Assembly: GCA_009809945.1 (NCBI GenBank)
Contig: WTPW01000011.1
Coordinates: 528,580-592,579 of the forward strand
DNA length: 64,000 bases
Source of the DNA: Gigaspora margarita
Taxonomy: Eukaryota; Glomeromycota; Glomeromycetes; Diversisporales; Gigasporaceae
Reading direction: 5' to 3'
Shown: piece by piece, positions 45,416-57,899 of the stretch
How positions within the stretch are numbered: the first letter of the stretch is position 1
How the letters are laid out: each line of letters starts with the position of its first letter
Position numbers and translations under genes: made by a program
Notes under the pieces: model-generated
The model's database searches: none
The model's input: only the letters and a program-made list of their open reading frames with translations
Told to the model about the DNA's origin: nothing

Positions 45416-46780
45416 TAGAAGATGCAAGTGGAGAAATGTAGAATCATGTAGTCATCCAAAAGGTTGGTTGGGTTGAAAAAAATTTCTGTTTGGGTTAATG
45501 ATACTACAATTTCCACTTGTTTTTATTTTCTTTCTGCAGGTGTGAGGCTATGCTTCTTTTAGGATGTTGGCATATGTAATTGCATTACTTGCATATAATC
45601 TTTGCCTTCAATCAGTTTACTAGAATCATATGTCATTCCAACAAAAACAAAAAAAAAACAAAACCTCACCCTTAATATGAAGCTTCAATCAAAGCACTAG
45701 ACTAATTATTAAAGACATGTGATCTGCAATAAAGTCAGCTGATCTCATAATTCACTTTGTTGACAAGCTTAACAAAATTTTAGTACAACATTTGATTTAT
45801 TGTTAGAAATCAACATATGATACTATATATAGTAAAAGCTGATTGGTACTATTGTAATGAAACAATTGTTAAAATGAAATAGTATTTTTGATCATGACTT
45901 GCTTATCAATATATTAGTCTTAGCATTTTGACCATGGTTTGTATAATTAATCAAAAGTATTAAAAGTATAATAACTTGATCTATATTGCTATATGTATTA
46001 ATATTAGCATACTAATCACATTTTGGATGTAACTATGATTTTATTGTATGGGTCTTATGTAACATCCTGTGCTTTTTTTACTCATTTATTGGCACATGCT
46101 TAAAAAATAACTAAATCAGAACACTTTCATATTTGATAAAAATATGAAAGTGTTCTAATTTAATTCTTTTAGTTTTATTATAAAGTGTTTGTCTTCAAAT
46201 GTTGGGACTTTCATTATTAGGTCTTTTTTAAATTTTATTGAATAATATCAGCATTAATTTGTTTTCACTTTTTTTAAAATTGTCTTGAATAGGTTAGTTA
46301 GACATTATTAGGGCTTTGTTTCTTTAAGTTCTTATTAGATAGAATCGCAATTATTGGATTTTTGTTTTTTTAAAAAATTTTTATTGGACAAGTTATACAT
46401 TATTAGATCTTCAATTTTAGATCTTTACTTTCTTTAGAATTCTTTATTTATTGGATTTTTTTTAAAAAATTTTATTTAACAAGTCATATATTATTAAATC
46501 TTCACCTTTAATCCTTACTTTCTTTAAAATTCTTTATTTGTTGAAGTTTTGTCCTTTATAATTTTATTAGACAAATCATATATAGAGATAGGAAAATATG
46601 CATTTTATAATAAAAAGCACATGATATATAAAATGTGCATAATGCATTGGATCATCACAAAAAATTCTGTTATTGAATATACTATTCTATTAACTACAGT
46701 ATATGATTAAGATTAAGTTGGTTTGCATTAAAATCATAATATGCAAATAATTATATATCACAATAATTACAGATTTAAAT
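45416..46780. repeat. dispersed degenerate repeats and a hairpin
   Basis: A hairpin at 46114-46160 (AGAACACTTTCATATT and its mirror). At 46200-46570 there are repeated words ATTATTAGGTCTTT, CTTTCTTTAAATTCTT and GGATTTTT with a loose 60-110 bp period. Related sequence is at 51220-51345 and 51950-52100. The segment 45895-46060 resembles 49645-49775 plus 50492-50530. No gene. Confidence 0.6.
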
Positions 46781-47483
46781 AGTATCAGTCACAAGACATG
46801 TCCTTTTACAGGGGTTTCAAATGCTGTTACTTATAAATCAAATGAGTTAACACACCTAATTTTATATTAATTTATCAAAAAATCATTTAAATTAAATTTA
46901 TTTAAATATATATATATAAATCTTTCTTTAAATTTTAAATATATATTCTTTAGTATTTAATAATCTTTAATTTAAAGTTTTAGTTCTTGACTCCAAGTAA
47001 TTCAAAGATAATCTTCCTTTCAAGTTGATGTATTTTTTATCTTTACAACCCCTATAAAGTTAAAGCAATCAATTATTATAAAACGCACTTATGGTGTTTT
47101 ACCACTATAGATAAATAAGATTTGCAAATCTGTGTAACAAAAACAAAAAATAAATTTTTATAAAACAAAAAATAAATTTTGATTACTTTAGGGTTAGGGT
47201 GAGGCCTGAGATTTTATCAGGTTATTAATATATACAAAATTTAGCAAGGAATTTTTTTTATTAGAGCTCCAAAGTTGGTTTTATAAGCAAAATTTTGAGA
47301 TATGAATGTTTTTTAAAAAAATAAACAAAAAAACAAAATTTTATGTTACACTTGATCTAAATTTTGATTGGCTATTTTAATAGTTTTGTGTAACATGGTG
47401 TAAAACACCATAGGTGCGTTTTAGTAAAACTCAAAGCAAAAATATATCTATTAACTTTAACCCTAACCCTAACTCTAAAAATT

Positions 47484-48192
47484 AATAAGTAAACTTCTTT
47501 GGCTCCTAGTTAAAAGTTGTAGAGCTCACTTTTCTGATTCTAATAGTAGTTAAATCATCAAAATCGGCCCAGTGGATCCCAAAATACTTGGGATCAAAGA
47601 AGAAAACATAAGAATTAGCAAATTCACTATTACACAAAGCATTATAAAAAAATGTTGTCAAATGAAAAATTGAGATTTGTGCATTTTATTATTAGAATCG
47701 ACTTTGAACTCTTAAATAAAGTTGTTCTTTGGCTCAAAAAATGCTAGTTTTTCTTAAGATGTATTTTATTATTTTCTTGGTAAAATTTTTCACTACGATA
47801 AAAAAACTTTTCAAAACATATATAAAGAAAAACAAATTAAATTAGAAAAAAGTCATCAAATGAATAATCATAATTTGTGTAAAATTTTATTATTACAATT
47901 GATTTTGGGTTCTTAAGTAAACTTGTTTATTGGCTCAAAAAAATGCTAGTTTCTTAAAACAAGATTTATTATTTTCTTAGTAAAATATTCTCTATGCTAA
48001 AAAAAACTTTTCAAAAATATATAAAGAAAAATGAATAGTTTGTATAACAGTAAATTTGCTGATCCTTATATTCTCTTCTTTGATCCCAAGTATCTTGGGA
48101 TTCACTGGGCTGATTTTGATGATTTAACTACCTTTAAAATAAGAAGAACCTCCTTTTAACTTTCAATTAGAACACAAAAAGCCTTTACTTAA
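47484..48192. repeat. nested inverted-repeat element with internal direct duplication
   Basis: Outer arms include GTAGTTAAATCATCAAAATC and CTTGGGATCAAAGAAGA (left) and their mirrors (right, 48060-48150). Inside, two direct copies (about 47640-47840, 47850-48030) share TTTATTATTTTCTTAGTAAA and TTGGCTCAAAAAATGCTAGT. TTAAGTAAACTTGTTT is at 47913-47928. Confidence 0.75.
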
Positions 48193-48356
48193 TAGTATTT
48201 TTCATATTTTTAGAAGATTACTTTAGCCAATCATATTATCACTTGGGGTGTGTTAGTTATTCAACTTAAAGAACTTAGTAAAGAATTGATCAACTTTAAA
48301 AAAAGATTATTTTTGAATTCCTTAAAGTTAAGAACTAAAACTTTAAATTAAATATA

Positions 48357-49153
48357 GGCCGGTGCAAAAAGATTGATACCTCAAATAAAAGTTAATAGTA
48401 ATTTTTTTTAGTAATAAAATTTAATTTTTTTTTAATTTAAAAAATTATTTTGGAAGATAGGAAAGGTTTTAATATAATTTATTTAATTGTTTTATATAAA
48501 AAATAAAAAAATTTATTAGCAATAACTTTCTAAGTAAATTTTAGTATATTTAGAAATAATAAATTTGATCGTGATATAGTAATAAAAATTTTTTTATATA
48601 AACTTTAAGTTTTTTAATTTTAAATTAATTTTATTAAATGATAAAGAAGTTTATTTTAAAAATTAAATATTTGTTTATATAAAATATAAAAAATTTACTA
48701 ATAGTTATTTTTAAGCTTAGTTTTACTATTAAATTATATAGTACATATAGTAAATTAATGATTTTTAATACAAATACATCAACTTTAATATTTAATAACT
48801 TTTATCTAATGATTATTTTTTTATGAAATTTTAAATATAGTTTTATTGAATCTATAGCTAGTTACTTGCGTAGTAGCAAGCTTTAAACTTTCAAATTCAT
48901 TAAGATATTAATTGAAATCTATTTTTTTAAGAAAAAATTTTTTTTGTAATTTTTTTTATCTAAAAAGTTAGCTCTCATCTATTTTTATATAAAAGAGATA
49001 TAAAATAATATAATTAATAAAAAAATAATAGTTTATACCATAGTTATTTAATTGTAAAAATTTTTTAATTATATTATTAATAATTTAAAAACTTTTATTA
49101 GTAGTACTTTTTAATTAAAATTTTGAGGTATCAATCTTTTTGCACTGGCCCAT
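48357..49153. mobile_element. Tc1/mariner-like TIR element, about 797 bp
   Basis: Left TAGGCCGGTGCAAAAAGATT pairs with right-inward TGGGCCAGTGCAAAAAGATT, continuing GATACCTCAAA. TA lies outside each end. GTGCAAAAxxxTTGATACC ends resemble Tc1/mariner TIRs (family knowledge). The interior is almost pure A/T without an ORF. Confidence 0.65.
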
Positions 49154-49774
49154 ATTATTAAATTCTAAAGAATATATTTAAAATTTAAAGAAAGGTTTAT
49201 ATATATATTTTAACTAAATTTAATTTAAATGTTTTTTTGCATAAATTTATATATAAAATTAGTTGTGTCAACTCATTTGATTTATAAGTAATAGCACTTA
49301 TTAGGGGCATGTCCTATTACTAGTATCGACATCTTAATTTAAAATTTCTTATGGTCAGATTACAGTCTTTGAATATAGCAAATCAAAAATGGAAGTATAA
49401 TTGAATTTCTTTTATTCTCATTATTAAACAGTGCCAATTACCATTTATCATATACTTACATATGAAATTAGTAGATATTTTTGTACAGACAGAACATTTG
49501 TGACTGCAGAATAATTTTATATTGTTTTGAATGATTCTATTACAATGTTATTTTTTGCAAGTACAGAATTTGTATTAGCATTTATCAACAATTATATTAT
49601 CTCATATCAATTATTAATAAATTTGAATTATAATGACATTCTTGATTATAACTTGCTCATTGATATATTAGTCTTAACATTTTGATAATGGTTATATAAC
49701 CAATCAAAAGTGTTAAAGCACAATAATTTAAGTATATTGCTATTTTAATTTTAATATACTAATCACCTTTTGAA

Positions 49775-50482
49775 CGGTTGTTGCTTGATTTCCTGAAAGT
49801 TAGTTCCTCAGCAGCTCATTTTTCTGATACTATATCCTGACAGAATGTTTTACCTACAGCATTTTTTGTTAACAAAATCTTTTCTTGACATACAATATTT
49901 TTGACCTCCCCTTTTTTTGACAGAACATATTTTCGAAAAAACATTTTACTGATATGATATATTTCAGAAAGAATATTTTTCTGACATTACATGTTTTACA
50001 TCTTTTTCTAACAAGATATTTTCCCAATTAGAAATTTCATTTAAATATAATTATTGGGTAGAGTAATATATTCATAATAATCACATAACATGCTTAAGAA
50101 CTCAGCATAAATTAGGGTTAGAGTTAGGGTTAGATTAGGATTAGATGATAGTATAATTTAGGCTGAGTTGATAGTGCTAGTAAACAAATAATGTAGTTGC
50201 ATAATTTCATATAATGTGATGATCACTAGATTTATTGTTCTTGTCAGAAAAAGTGCATTCAATAAAACTTAGTATCAGAGAAAAGTCAAATTAGAAATAT
50301 GTTATATCAGATAAATGTCTTGTCAAAAATATGAGTTATCAAAGAAAGAAAATATCAAAAACATGGTATGTCGAGAAAAGATTCTGTTAACAAAAAGTGC
50401 TATAGATGAAATATTCTATTGGGATATAGTGTCAGAAAAATGAGCTAGCAGAAAACTAACTTTCAGAGAATTATACCAGAAT
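49775..50482. mobile_element. MULE-like element copy 1 with telomere-like repeats (708 bp)
   Basis: Long TIRs (about 240 bp per arm) include GAAAGTTAGTTCCTCAGCAG, CTCATTTTTCTGA and AGAATGTTTTACCTACAGCA with mirrors at the right. It is flanked by perfect 9-bp duplications CCTTTTGAA (49766-49774, 50483-50491). Long TIRs plus 9-bp duplications are typical of Mutator-like elements (family knowledge). The centre (50111-50142) holds TTAGGG-type repeats. It is homologous to 61125-61825, inserted in opposite orientation. Confidence 0.85.
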
Positions 50483-50491
50483 CCTTTTGAA

Positions 50492-51366
50492 CATAACTAT
50501 AATTTTATTGGTTAGTAGATCGACATAAAACTGCAAATCACTGAGAAAATTAGTTGATTATCAGATAATCTGTCAGCAAAAACTTATGACCAAAAATTCT
50601 AGAAATCAATTATCTAAATATTTGGTTGAATATAATTTTTTTTTATATTTACTAATATATTCATAATTTTTTTATTAATTTTATGTTTTATCTATCACAG
50701 AGAATTTGTCGTGTTTTTGCACTTGTTCTTGCACTTGCATTTATTCTTAAATTGAGACTATTATACAAAATATTTTCAAATTAGTGAACTTTTTTTAGTC
50801 CAAAATAGTTTGTAAATATTAGGCAATCAAACAACAAAAGTAAATTTGACAAATTTACATTTCATGATTTTGTATTGCTTAAGAGCATTAATAAGGGCTT
50901 TAAAAAATAATATAATAATTACTTAAATATTATGATAATTATATGACCATGATAATTGTTATAATTATTTTACATATTTTTGGTAATTTTTTCATATTTA
51001 GGTCATATTTTTCAGATACAACCAATCAAAAATGTTAAAATGAACAGACCAGAATTGAAGTATATAGATAGATTAGAACATTAATTATACTTATTTTATA
51101 TTTAATTTTTCTATATAAAATTTTGATAAAATAAAATGTGCATGATTTGGAACATGTGCATTAATATGCATTCATGTGCATGACTAAGGAATTATGCATA
51201 TGAATGAAGCCCATCTCTAATTATACATTATTAGATCTTTATTTTTAATCTTTACATTCTTTAAATTTATTAGACAGATTCATATTTTTACTGAAACTAT
51301 TTTTGGCTAGATTGCACGTTATTAAGGTTTTGCTTTCTTTAAATTCTAACAATGCCAAATTATAAA
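50492..51366. repeat. dispersed repeat, duplicated at 52330-52690
   Basis: 50520-50880 and 52330-52690 share the order TTGGTT, GATCGACATAAAACTGCAAA-type sequence, AAAAATTCTAGAAATCAATT, ATCTAAATATTTGG, TTGTTCTTGCACTTG and AATTTGACAAATTTACATTT. No gene is recognised. Confidence 0.6.
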
Positions 51367-51952
51367 GGAAGTGCAGTAAATCATGTAATTTTCTAGAGGA
51401 GTCACCTATCTATTACATCCTATATATATATATAGTATAAATAGCCAAAAATATTGAATCAAAATCGATTATTAGTTAATTGCAGATAGTTGCTATATAG
51501 TAAAGTCTAAATTCTACTATGTCAATCAATAATTATCAATTAAGTAAACTTGTTTGAAAGACCAAAATACACATACTCTAAAATTTTATTAAAATTGAAG
51601 AATTTATTATTTAACTTTTAATTTTTAGGTTCATCGAATATATTTTTTTAAAAAATTTTAATTTTTCTGTCAAATGTTAAAATCAAAAGTCAATTAATAA
51701 AAAATTCTCTACTACTTATAAAAATTTTTAGTAAGTGTATTTTGACCTTCTGAATAAGTTTACTTAAGCGATTTAATCAATTTGCTTAGTAAAATTTAGA
51801 CTTTACTATGTAGCGACTTTTATTAATTGTGGGATAGCTTATTTTTAGGTCAAAGCTGTTTTGATTTTATAAAATTTGATTGGTCAATAGTTCTATTACT
51901 AGGAGGGGGTCAGGACCTATGTAAACTCTAATCATGTAATTTACTGCACTTC
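51367..51952. mobile_element. TIR element enclosing a palindrome
   Basis: Left AAGTGCAGTAAATCATGTAA pairs with right-inward AAGTGCAGTAAATTACATGA. The target duplication is not clear. The centre (51488-51827) is a palindrome with GTTGCTATATAGTAAAGTCT and TTAAGTAAACTTGTTT, homologous to the core of the hAT-like element at 38308-38646. Confidence 0.65.
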
Positions 51953-53732
51953 TTTAAGTTATACTGTTTTACTTTCTTTATATAATTTTCACTGAACAAG
52001 GCTATGTTATTAAATTTTTGTTTCTTTAAAACTTTTGAATAAGATTATGCATAATTATGTTTTTGCCTTTAGATTAGATTTATTTCTTCATTTTTTTTTT
52101 AAAAAAATTCTTATGAATAAGAATTAATTATCAGATTTCTGCTTGAACTTCAATTTAATTGTTTGATATTTGCATGAAAGAATTAATAATTTAAATTATA
52201 GATAGATTCTTTTTTATTTACATTGTTATCTAATGTATATATTTAATATTTCTTGGCAATAATATTAAAATTGGCTTTTTATTGAGGTTTAGATAATGCA
52301 TGGGTTGTTACACCAGACTGGCAAATAATATAGTTAGTTATTGGTTGAATTGATATAAAACTACAAACTATAAGAATTGCTAGAAGTATTAATAATAAGA
52401 TAATTTGGACAACAAAAATTCTGATCAAACATTTATGAAAAATGGAGAAGTCTAGAAATTAATCATCTAAATATTTAGTGGAATGTAATTTTTCTTAATA
52501 TTTTCTAAAATGCTTACTACTTTTTATTAAACTAAATATTTTTCTTTCTATCATTTTTCATAGAACAATTGTTCTTGTTCTTGCACTTGTTCTTGCATTT
52601 GTTCTTGAACTTGAGACCATAATACAAAATGGTAATTAAACAATAAAAGCAAATTTGACAAATTTACATTTCACAATTTTAAGAGAGTTGTTTAAGGATG
52701 TTAATATTAAAATATATATGCAGATCAGGCAGTAGTAAAAAATAGCAAAAATTGCAAGTAGAAGAATTTTAAAAAAAAAGTAAGTAAACAAACCACCTTA
52801 ATAGGGAATCATGCATAATTGATTCTTAAGAGATGAAATTCATAAAATGAACAAATTTGAAAAATTATACTATATCTTTTTACTCTTGAATTGATACCAA
52901 AAGTAGAAGATATTGTATGCATGTTTATGCCAGAATTGGAAGCTATAAACAGCCACAAGTTTATCAAAATGAAATTCACAAAAATTATTTATATGAGATT
53001 TAAACAAAACTCTATGAGAATGTGGTCCAGGTGTTGATACGAGTTGGCATGGGTTTGTCTGGATTGGCACATGACATGTGGTACATAAAGGCATAAAACA
53101 CAAACCAAAACATGACAGAATGGCATGTATATTACGTTTTATGGTATTGATACTTGCATTGGGTGGTGCATATGTCACATTTTATTATGTTACTGTATAT
53201 GTAATTACCTGTGCCAAAACCTGTAAGTTTTGGTTTAGTAAAGTGCAGAAAACCCAGTCCATTTACAGTCCAAATGTTCAGATAAATAGTACAATTCAGA
53301 CCAATTCAACGTGCCAACATGGATCACAAACGTACAAACCCAGACATCCATCTGTGCCATACTTGACCATGTTTCCTGTAGAAATACATGCCTACACAAA
53401 TCACTTTGTTTATAGAAAAATTAAACAAACATAAGCAAATCAATATTTACACTTGCTTTAATACATATAATCAAAGCTTATCTAATTTAACATTATTTTA
53501 GTTAAGCAATTATATATATGATGTTACTGCATATCCAATGATTGATTTTAATACACTACCCAATAAGATCCAAAAGTTTGCACACAGATAGTTGCCTGTA
53601 AACTATACACTTCATACTTGGTAAATCTGTTTAACAGAGATTATGTATAAACAGATCTAAATCTACCAAATATCTATGAAGTAAACAATTTAAGAAAATA
53701 TACTAAATCTTTTTTTATCTTCAAATTGATTA
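51953..53732. repeat. dispersed repeats, no gene
   Basis: 52569-52612 is a short tandem repeat of GTTCTTGCACTT. The segments 52855-53014 and 53515-53640 reappear, joined, at 54600-54860, so 53015-53500 looks like a later insertion into one copy. Overlapping opposite frames at 52870-53178 and 53078-53434 lie in this insertion and have no recognisable domain. Confidence 0.5.
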
Positions 53733-54619
53733 CTATCCCTTAAACTGTAAGCAATTCTAGGCAAATTTGTCTGGAAAATTGCTATAAATATGCTTATTAT
53801 CTATATTTTTTAAAACTTAAAATATTTAATTAAAATTTTTTTTGATAATATTTAAAAATAAGGATTATATTATAGTAGTATTTAATTTTATATTATAAGA
53901 AAAAAAGTTAAGTTGTTTATAAGCTAAAAATAGACAATTTTAAAAAATTTAATAGCCAAAAAAATTATTTACTTATTCTTGGTGAACTCTATAAATATTA
54001 GCTCTAGCTCCCTGTTCTAATACAATATTGTAGTTTATAAAAAGGATTACAACTTTAATTATTACAACTTTTGCGATTTACTTGTAAAAATTAGAACTTT
54101 AATTAGTAGTGAGATTTTTTTTATAGATGGGAACATATAAAATCTAAGAAAATCTAAAGAAAAGCTTTATATTAAAAATTTTAAATTAAAACTTCAAACT
54201 TTTATTACTTTAAAGTTTATTAATAATTTTAAAAATTTTTATAATAACGTTTATAAAATATATTTTAAAAAAAATATTTTATAAATAAAGTATACCCATC
54301 TTCTTAATAAACTTTTATTTTGCCAATGTCAGTAATAGTTGGGTGCATATTGTACAAAATTCTGAGCAAGTTCAGACTCCGATTTGAGACAAAAGGTTGT
54401 TTTGGCGGATCGCTTTGGGTACTTTGTACTTGGAGAGTTTCTTTTTGGTAGAGTATCTAGTAATACAGTGGCAGTATTGTATTTTTTTTTTTACATAATA
54501 AAAAAGAAGCAGGATTGTTGAACTTAAAAAAAAAAATAAACTTTTATTTTATTTAAAAAATTGTAAATATTTCTAAAAATTCTAGGCAAATTTGCCTGGA
54601 ATATGGTTTAAGGGATAAG
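53733..54619. mobile_element. 887-bp TA-flanked TIR element, TATCCCTTAAAC family
   Basis: Left CTATCCCTTAAACTG and right-inward CTTATCCCTTAAACC, each followed by GGCAAATTTGYCTGG-like sequence. TA flanks both ends (53731-53732, 54620-54621). The interior is A/T-rich with a less AT-rich patch at 54360-54475. It is related to 56447-57112. Confidence 0.65.
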
Positions 54620-55334
54620 TAACAAGGCATAACAGGTATTGATGCCTATGCCAGAATTTAGATGAGCACGGCTACAAGTTTATCAAAATGAATTGTACAA
54701 AAAAATGCTTTTATATGATATTTAAATAAATGTTTATATACGTGATATTAATGCACATCAAATGATCAATTTGAATATGCTATCCAAAACAATTCAAGAA
54801 ATCATGTACAGATAGTTGCCTGTTAACTATACACTTCGTACTTTGTACTATGTTCCTAGTATAACTATATCAATATTATCAATATTGTATACTACTTTAC
54901 AAAAAAAAGGGTTCATCCAAATTTTCAAAGCATTTTATTTTCTTTTAAACATTCAGTTATTGTTAAATTGTCGATAATTCAATATTGCATCAAAAGAGAA
55001 TATCCAAAGAGCAAAAACTTGCAAAGCTCATATTTATAAAAAATTAAAAAATTGAGATATTATTGATAGAAAAGCATCAGTTGGCGCTGGTAGGATTCCT
55101 GTAGCAAAATATACAGGACATTAAACAAATATTGTAAGTATAGTCAATGGAATGCTAAAATAGCAAATGACTATTAGGTATTTATAAAAAATATATATAT
55201 AGAAATGAGAAAGTTTGCTATATCTATATGCATAATCAAAAATATTAGCTTCATTTGATCATAATTTATTTCAAATTAAATAAAAGCTAAAATAACTTTT
55301 AAGTGCATGTTTTTTGTTTTTATCTATATTTTTT
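54620..55334. other. dispersed repeat copy, no gene
   Basis: 54600-54860 is the partner of the 52855/53515 segments (ACAGATAGTTGCCTGT, AACTATACACTTC). The rest is AT-rich without recognised features. Confidence 0.5.
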
Positions 55335-57624
55335 GGGGATCAATTTTTATACCTCCTACATTTAATAATCAGACCCCCTGCAGATTTATCTTTTTTAAAA
55401 AATTTGAATGAAGATATCTTAGTACTACCAAATCAAATTTAGTAACCTTTTTTTTTAAATTTTATAGATTTATAAATTTATATAAAAAAAGTTTATTGAC
55501 TTTGGCTAGTAGTTGCTAAGATTTCTTTGCTCAAAGTTTGAAAAAAATCAAAATGTCTATCAAAACAAACTATAAAATTTTCTTTAAACTTTGAGCAAAG
55601 ATATCTTTGCAACTACTAACCCAAATTTAATGAAATTTTTTGTTTGAATTGCATGAAGCTATAGATTTTAAAATAAAAAAAATTATAGAATTTGACTTAA
55701 TAGTTACAGAGTTATCTTCACACAAATTTTTTAAAAAAATCAAAATGTCTATCAAAACATTTGATATATGCTTTGATTTTTTTTAAACTTTGAGTGAAGA
55801 TATCTTAGTAACTACCAAATCAAATTTAGTAAACTTTTTTTTTTAAATTCTATAGATTTATAGAATTCAGATAAAAAAGTTTATTGAATTTGGTCCAGTA
55901 GTTGCTAAGATATCTTTGCTCAAAGTCTGAAAAAAATCAAACCGTCTATCAAACAAACTATACAAAATTTTCTTTAAACTTGAGCGAAACTATCTCTGCA
56001 ACTACTTAGCCAAACTTAATGATTTTTTTTGTTTGAATTCAATGAATCTTTCGAATTAAAATAAAAAAATTCATAGTATTTAACTTGATAGTTACAGAGT
56101 TATCTTTACTCAAATTTAAAAAAATCCAAAATACCTATCTGCTATCAAAACATTTGATAGATGTTTTGTTTTTTTTTAAACTTTGGGTGAAGATAACTCT
56201 ATAACTATTGAGTTAATTACTATAAATTTTTTTTATTTTAATTCTATAGATTCATTGAATTCAAACAAAAAAAAGTTCATTGAATTTGGCTTAGTAGTTG
56301 CAGAAATATCTTCACTCAAAGTTTAAAAAAAATTTTGTATAGTTTGTTTTGATAGACGTTTTGATTTTTTTCAAACTTTGAGCAAAAATATCTTAGCAAC
56401 TACTGGACCAAATTCAATAAACTTTTTTTTTATCTGAATTTTATAAATGTATCCCTTAATTTGTTATGCAGGCATATTTGTCTGCATAAATTTTAAAATT
56501 TTAAATTTTTTAAATAAAACTTTAAATATTAATTTTAGCTATATACTTTCTAAGTAAAAAATATAATATTAGTTCTGTTTTATCAACTTTATTATAAAAA
56601 TTTTTTAAAATTATTAAAAAACTTTGGTGTATAAAAGTTTAAAGTTTTTGTTTTGGAACTTTTACTATAGAATTTTCTTTGGTTTTTTCAAATTTTATAT
56701 GTCTCTGTTTATAAAAAAAATTTTACTTCTAATACAAGTCTTAATTTTACAAGTAAATCATTTAAAATACAATAATAAAGTTGTAATCCTTTATATAAAC
56801 TATAATGTTGTATTAAAAACTATATGTTTAAAACCAATATTTAAAGAATTTGCCAAGATATTGTAAATTATTTTTTTGGTTAAAAAATTTCTTTAAAATT
56901 CAATATTTTTAGCTTATAAGCAACATAAACTTTTTGTCTAATAATATAAAATTAAATAATTCAAAAATATAATTCTTGTTTTCAAATATTATTATACCAA
57001 ATTTTATTTAAATATTTTAAATAATTAAAAAAGTAGATTAGAGATATATTTATAGTAATTTTGCAGACAAATTTTCCTGCAAACCTTTACAAACTAAGGG
57101 ATAGAATTTAAAGAAAAAAAGTTTATAAAATTTGATACAGTAGTTACTAAGATATCTTCACTCAAAGTTTAAAAAAATCAAAACATTTATCAAATATTTT
57201 AATAGATGTTTTGATTTTTTTTAAAATTTGGGTGAAGATAATTCTGCAACTATTAAGTTAATTCTATAAATTTTTTTATTTTAAAATCTATAGATTCATG
57301 CAATTCATACAAAAAAAAATTCATTGAATTTGGGTTAGTAGTTGCAAAGATATCTTTGCTCAAATTTTAAAGAAAATTTTATAGTTTTTTTGATAGACAT
57401 TTTGATTTTTTTTCAAACTTTGAGCTAAGATATCTTAGCAGCTACTTGACCAAAGTCAATAAACTTTTTTTTATATAAATTCTATAAATATATAGAATTT
57501 AAAGGAAAAAAGTTTACTAAAATTGATTTTGTAGTTACTAAGATATCTTCACTCAAATTTTTAAAAAAAGTTAAATTTGCAAGGAGTATGAATATTAAAT
57601 GTGGGGGTATAAAAATTGATTCTC
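55335..57624. mobile_element. 2.3-kb element made of alternating inverted modules
   Basis: Ends GGGGATCAATTTTTATACCT and right-inward GAGAATCAATTTTTATACCC define TIRs that continue as TGAAGATATCTTAGTA. The interior is a series of modules in both orientations containing AAAGATATCTTTGCTCAAAG, TTTGATAGACGTTTTGAT-like and ATTGAATTTGG words. There is no ORF. A different TIR element interrupts it at 56447-57112. Confidence 0.8.
56447..57112. mobile_element. TIR element nested in the 2.3-kb array, TATCCCTTAA family
   Basis: Left TATCCCTTAATTTGT then GCAGGCATATTTGTCTGCA; right-inward TATCCCTTAGTTTGT then GCAGGAAAATTTGTCTGCA. Same terminal family as 53733-54619. The frame at 56624-56866 is low-complexity A/T and not a gene. 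Confidence 0.7.
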
Positions 57625-57899
57625 TAATTTTTTTGGTCTTAATTATTGCTAGAATTAATTACTACTTTCTAATAAAAACCTTTTTTTTATTGCAGCTATA
57701 ATATTAAAGAGCGACAATATAATTGTTTTGTAGGCTAGGCTTTGTATCTTCGAATCTAATATTAGTTTTAATTTTTCAATTTTGCACATATCACTACATA
57801 GGCTCTTTTTTTGTTTATATTAGAGGACTTTTTTTTGTTTATATCATTACTATAGTATTATTTCTCCTATTATAAGTTGTAGATAGTAGAATCACATAG
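57625..57899. other. AT-rich spacer
   Basis: Nothing recognised beyond a short direct repeat of TTTTTTTGTTTATAT near 57805-57845. Confidence 0.4.

Larger units (their letters stand above)
46781..49328. mobile_element. 2.5-kb element with about 200-bp terminal inverted repeats
   Basis: Left arm (46781 to about 46980) carries GTTACTTATAAATCAAATGA, AATTAAATTTA and CTTTCTTTAAATTTTAAATA. The right arm (about 49150-49328) has the mirror of each. The target duplication is unclear. Two further TIR elements are nested inside (47484-48192 and 48357-49153). No ORF. Confidence 0.7.

Noticed and set aside
53078..53434. 118-codon frame with hydrophobic segments
   Set aside because: Overlapped by an opposite frame, lies within repeat-derived DNA, and has no recognisable domain or splice context.
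54440..54492. CAGTGGCAGTATTGT followed by T run, resembling the 5' part of U4 snRNA
   Set aside because: The match is about 14 bases only, with no following stem sequence, and the T run comes at once. It lies inside a TIR element.
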